A stretch of 64,000 bases of DNA from Bacteroidales bacterium (GTDB lineage: Bacteria > Bacteroidota > Bacteroidia > Bacteroidales > FEN-979), in assembly GCA_023229525.1 (NCBI GenBank), contig JALNZC010000016.1, forward strand, positions 1 through 64,000. Direction: 5' to 3'. Positions 61,501 to 64,000 of this stretch are shown one piece after another (the first letter of the stretch is position 1; each line of letters opens with the position of its first letter). The translations under genes and the position numbers were made by a program. The notes beneath the pieces are model-generated. The model was given only the letters and a program-made list of their open reading frames with translations, ran no database searches and was not told the origin of the DNA.

Positions 61501-61768
61501 AAGCCAGTAAAATTCCATCGGGACGTTCCTTAATGATGACTTTTTCAACAAATTCGGGGGTAACCGGGAGGAAATAGACCCTGTCTGCGATCTCTTCCGA
61601 AGTCTGGATAGTGGCTATATTCGGATTGATCAGTATGGTTCTGATCCCTTCTTCCTTGAGCGCTTTTAACGCTTGGGAACCGGAATAGTCAAATTCTCCG
61701 GCTTCCCCGATTTTAAGGGCGCCGGATCCAAGGATAAGCGCTTTTTTCAGTTTGTGTTTTATCGCCAT
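58544..61768 (-). CDS. carB: Carbamoyl-phosphate synthase large subunit
   Basis: A 1074-residue enzyme subunit that makes carbamoyl phosphate from ammonia, bicarbonate and two ATP for arginine and pyrimidine synthesis. Both ATP-grasp halves are present: [20 protein letters not shown] at the N-terminus and [20 protein letters not shown] near residue 560, each with [20 protein letters not shown] or the equivalent [17 protein letters not shown]. The C-terminal MGS-like allosteric domain ends at KSWDEY. Length is normal (about 1070). Its ATG overlaps carA by 10 bases. The stop codon is inside a repeat unit. Confidence 0.97.
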   Translation of the reverse strand: [1074 protein letters not shown]

Positions 61769-62862
61769 TTTCCGATCTTAAAATCCCTGACCAGATTCAT
61801 AAAGTCATCAAATAAAAAGCGGGTGTCGGTTGGTCCACCGGAAGCTTCAGGATGAAATTGGGTGGAGAAAAAGGGTTTGAATTTATGCTTTAAGCCTTCG
61901 TTGGTCTGATCATTAAGATTTACAAACAAGGGTTCCCAATCCTGCCCAAGAGTCCGGCTATCCACTGCATAACCATGGTTTTGGGATGTCACATAAGCCC
62001 GTTCGGTACCCACGCGAAGAACCGGTTGATTATATCCCCGATGACCATATTTCAATTTATATGTTGTGGCGCCGCCGGCCAGGGCCAGCAGCTGGTTCCC
62101 AAGACAAATGCCAAAAATAGGATTTTCCTTTTGCAGAGCCCGCTTCAGATTACGGATCGTGGTTTTGCATTGTTGCGGATCACCCGGACCATTGGAGATT
62201 ACCAGTCCGTCATATTTCTCCTGTAAAAAATCATAATCCCATGGAACGCGGATAATGGTTGCTCCAAGACTGACCATGCAGCGAATAATGTTGTTTTTCA
62301 CACCGCAATCGATCAACACAATAGTAGGTCCTTTCTCCTCCATTCCGGGTGAGAAAATATCGTAGATCACTCTTTCATGGATACTTACCTGTGCCACAAG
62401 GTTTTCCTTGTTCGGATCATAAAACTCAATTTCAGAATCATCGTTCTGAACAAGTTTACCCATCATGGTACCCCTCTCCCTGAGTAATTTTGTGATCATC
62501 CGGGTATCGACATCACATAAGCCCGGAATGCCCTGTTCCTTCAACCAGTCGGAGAGACTTTCCAATGCATTCCAGTGACTGTATCTGGCCGAATAGCTGG
62601 CTACGATCAATCCTGAGATTTGGATCCGGTCGGATTCAAAAAACCGTGAAAGATTTTCTTTGATAACATTGCCAGGTACTCCGTAATTACCGATCAGGGG
62701 ATAGGTAAGTACCAGTATCTGACCTTTGTATGAAGGATCGGTAAGACTCTCCGGATAGCCGGTCATGGCCGTATTGAAAACCACTTCGCCGGCAGCAGAA
62801 TTCTGGGCGCCAAATCCCCTGCCGGTAAAACACGTACCGTCGTCCAGGATCAATTTAGGCAT
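61759..62862 (-). CDS. carA: Carbamoyl-phosphate synthase small (glutaminase) subunit
   Basis: A 367-residue subunit that hydrolyses glutamine and channels ammonia to CarB. The N-terminal GTCFTGRGFGAQNSAAGEVV, TAMTGYPESLTDPSYKGQIL and the class I amidotransferase core PIFGICLGNQLLALAGGATT (nucleophile Cys) are present, then FSTQFHPEASGGP with the His and Glu. Most homologues have GHQ where this has GNQ. It starts the carAB operon; copy 2 of the composite repeat lies immediately upstream. Confidence 0.96.
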   Translation of the reverse strand: MPKLILDDGTCFTGRGFGAQNSAAGEVVFNTAMTGYPESLTDPSYKGQILVLTYPLIGNYGVPGNVIKENLSRFFESDRIQISGLIVASYSARYSHWNALESLSDWLKEQGIPGLCDVDTRMITKLLRERGTMMGKLVQNDDSEIEFYDPNKENLVAQVSIHERVIYDIFSPGMEEKGPTIVLIDCGVKNNIIRCMVSLGATIIRVPWDYDFLQEKYDGLVISNGPGDPQQCKTTIRNLKRALQKENPIFGICLGNQLLALAGGATTYKLKYGHRGYNQPVLRVGTERAYVTSQNHGYAVDSRTLGQDWEPLFVNLNDQTNEGLKHKFKPFFSTQFHPEASGGPTDTRFLFDDFMNLVRDFKIGKWR

Positions 62863-62901
62863 AGGGAAAAAATCAAATTACCTCAGATAATAAACAAATT
62901 A

Positions 62902-63058
62902 CGATTTTGAGATTTACGATTTACGATTTGAAAATTTGAAAATTTGAGGATTTGAAGATTATAAAAAATGATAAAGCATCCTGCATCTTGCATCTTATAT
63001 CTTACATTTGCATCCTGCATCCTGCATCGGGAGCGAAGCGACCCTGCATCCAGCATCC
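62902..63058. repeat. Composite repeat module, copy 2
   Basis: A shorter version of 58028-58545 in the same order: 8-mer array (62902-62960), linker ATAAAAAATGATAAAG, 7-mer array (62977-63028), GGGAGCGAAGCGACCC (63029-63044) and TGCATCCAGCATC. It lies between carA and the gliding-motility-type gene. Confidence 0.85.
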
Positions 63059-63066
63059 CAAAAAGG

Positions 63067-64000
63067 CTACTTCAACAGCATCACCGTCCCTTTGTTCGTA
63101 ACCTTTATCCCTTTTTCTTTCTCATAATAGATTACCCAGGCGTAAGCTCCATCGGGGCATATTTTGCCGGTGTTATTCATTTTACCATTCCATTCTTCCC
63201 TGATGTCGTTGGACGTGAAAACCATCTGCCCCCAGCGATTATAAATCTTAAGATTATACTTAGTGATGTTTTCGACAGGCAATCCTATGATTTTGAATGT
63301 GTCATTAGTCCCATCCCCATTGGGTGTAAAAGCATCGGGGATTTTGGGGATGACATTGACCGTGACCTGGTCGGAAAAAGTTTTTCCGTTACATATTGTA
63401 CAGAAAACTGTATACGTAGTGGTTTCCGTTGGTGTAACCAAAACTGTCTTTTCAGTGGAAAATGGTTCTTTACTCGAACCTTCAAACCAGCTATACGATA
63501 TTTTTTCACCAGGTGTGATCGGTTGGAGTTCAAAACCAATTGGACTTACAGTATATTCATCCACAACATTTGGAATCGGAGTATATTTCCAACTCAATTC
63601 AGAAAGAGCATATTCTGCCCGATTATAACCGGGTATCGCTTGTCCTATATATCCTGTTTCATTTTGAATACCCAATGTCGCATTACTGTTACCCGGATTG
63701 GTACAGAGGGGTTTCGAAAAAACATGGTTTTCAATGGTATTATCTACCTCATTCAGCACTATTTGAAATGTAGCAACATCCGTTTCGCAAAAGTTTATCG
63801 GGACCTGGCACCACATAACAATCAGTTTCCGGTTAGGTTGTGTACCTATTGTCTTATAAAATATGTAAGGACTTTGAGACAACGACGGATTGTAATCCTG
63901 CATCGGTCCTAAAATACAATTTTTGGGACTTTTATCATCAGAACTGGGGATGAGGATCGCTTGCCGTGTTCCGCCCCATAATGGCTGGTAAGTGAAGCTT
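63067..64000 (-). CDS. Gliding-motility-associated C-terminal (T9SS type B) protein, 3' part (runs off window end)
   Basis: The minus-strand frame is open from the window end to the stop at 63067, about 310 codons. An internal ATG at 63903 is not the true start: upstream codons translate to SFTYQPLWGGTRQAIL, which is in register with the family. The region has MQDYNPSLSQSPYIFYKT, an Ig/PKD-like segment (KISYSWFEGSS ... TTYTVFCT) and the C-terminal CTD: FTPNGDGTNDTFKI, YNRWGQMVF and CPDGAYAWVIYYE. Such proteins are large surface or gliding-associated products of the type IX system. The N-terminal part is outside the window. Confidence 0.87.
   Translation of the reverse strand, partial: SFTYQPLWGGTRQAILIPSSDDKSPKNCILGPMQDYNPSLSQSPYIFYKTIGTQPNRKLIVMWCQVPINFCETDVATFQIVLNEVDNTIENHVFSKPLCTNPGNSNATLGIQNETGYIGQAIPGYNRAEYALSELSWKYTPIPNVVDEYTVSPIGFELQPITPGEKISYSWFEGSSKEPFSTEKTVLVTPTETTTYTVFCTICNGKTFSDQVTVNVIPKIPDAFTPNGDGTNDTFKIIGLPVENITKYNLKIYNRWGQMVFTSNDIREEWNGKMNNTGKICPDGAYAWVIYYEKEKGIKVTNKGTVMLLK

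Noticed and set aside
62968..63912. A 314-codon plus-strand frame opposite the gliding-motility-type gene
   Set aside because: It is antisense to a well-supported T9SS type B domain and has no recognisable family.
1..64000. tRNA, rRNA, riboswitch or prophage genes
   Set aside because: I looked through the gaps and found no cloverleaf, rRNA motif, recognised riboswitch core, integrase or transposase; a covariance-model scan would be needed to exclude small RNAs.

Overview
The window is an ordinary, mostly housekeeping stretch of a Bacteroidota chromosome, probably an uncultivated or environmental Bacteroidales-like lineage. Several things point there. There are three proteins with type IX secretion (T9SS) C-terminal signals or gliding-motility-type C-termini. 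Many genes are preceded by the Bacteroidota -7 box TAnnTTTG, in one case with an exact TTTG-N19-TAnnTTTG. Shine-Dalgarno sequences are nearly absent. Gene orders typical of the phylum are present: rsfS-ftsH-LUD-cdsA-psd, guaB next to SurA-like genes, and sigma factor/anti-sigma-like/DUF4252. I found no rRNA, tRNA, CRISPR array, prophage or recognisable transposase gene.

Layout. 1-2.1 kb: 5' end of thyA, a nucleoside-type MFS permease and a DUF151/UVR protein, all on the minus strand. 2.2-12.5 kb (plus): membrane pyrophosphatase, an ECF sigma factor overlapping a membrane-anchored outer-membrane-barrel protein, a five-PKD secreted protein and gcvP. 12.5-18.9 kb (minus): a homoserine-centred amino-acid island with three paralogous PLP trans-sulfuration enzymes, thrH and thrC. 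19-30.6 kb (plus): lpdA, rfbC, a lytic transglycosylase, uvrA, a LOG-family protein, then rsfS-ftsH-LUD-cdsA-psd. 30.6-38.9 kb: DUF2461, an outer-membrane/HHH pair, a minus-strand sigma/anti-sigma/DUF4252 operon, a POT peptide transporter and a radical SAM protein. 38.9-49.4 kb (minus): pstSCAB, moxR, three SurA/PpiC-type chaperones and guaB. 49.7-57.3 kb: a seven-haem NapC-type cytochrome, a trypsin-like lipoprotein, a large secreted M14 carboxypeptidase, an esterase lipoprotein and a cyclophilin. 57.4-64 kb (minus): an LEA14-like lipoprotein, carBA and the 3' part of a gliding-motility-type T9SS protein.

The least explained content is intergenic. At least five families of degenerate 7- or 8-bp repeat arrays sit directly against start or stop codons. 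Two copies of a composite module (8-mer array, linker, 7-mer array, GGGAGCGAAGCGACCC element) bracket carAB. A 223-bp MITE-like element with 15-bp terminal inverted repeats and two internal hairpins lies between the cytochrome gene and guaB. Two adjacent perfect palindromes lie in the promoter of the minus-strand amino-acid island. Several starts were moved downstream of the longest reading frame because a -7 box or a repeat lies inside the extension.
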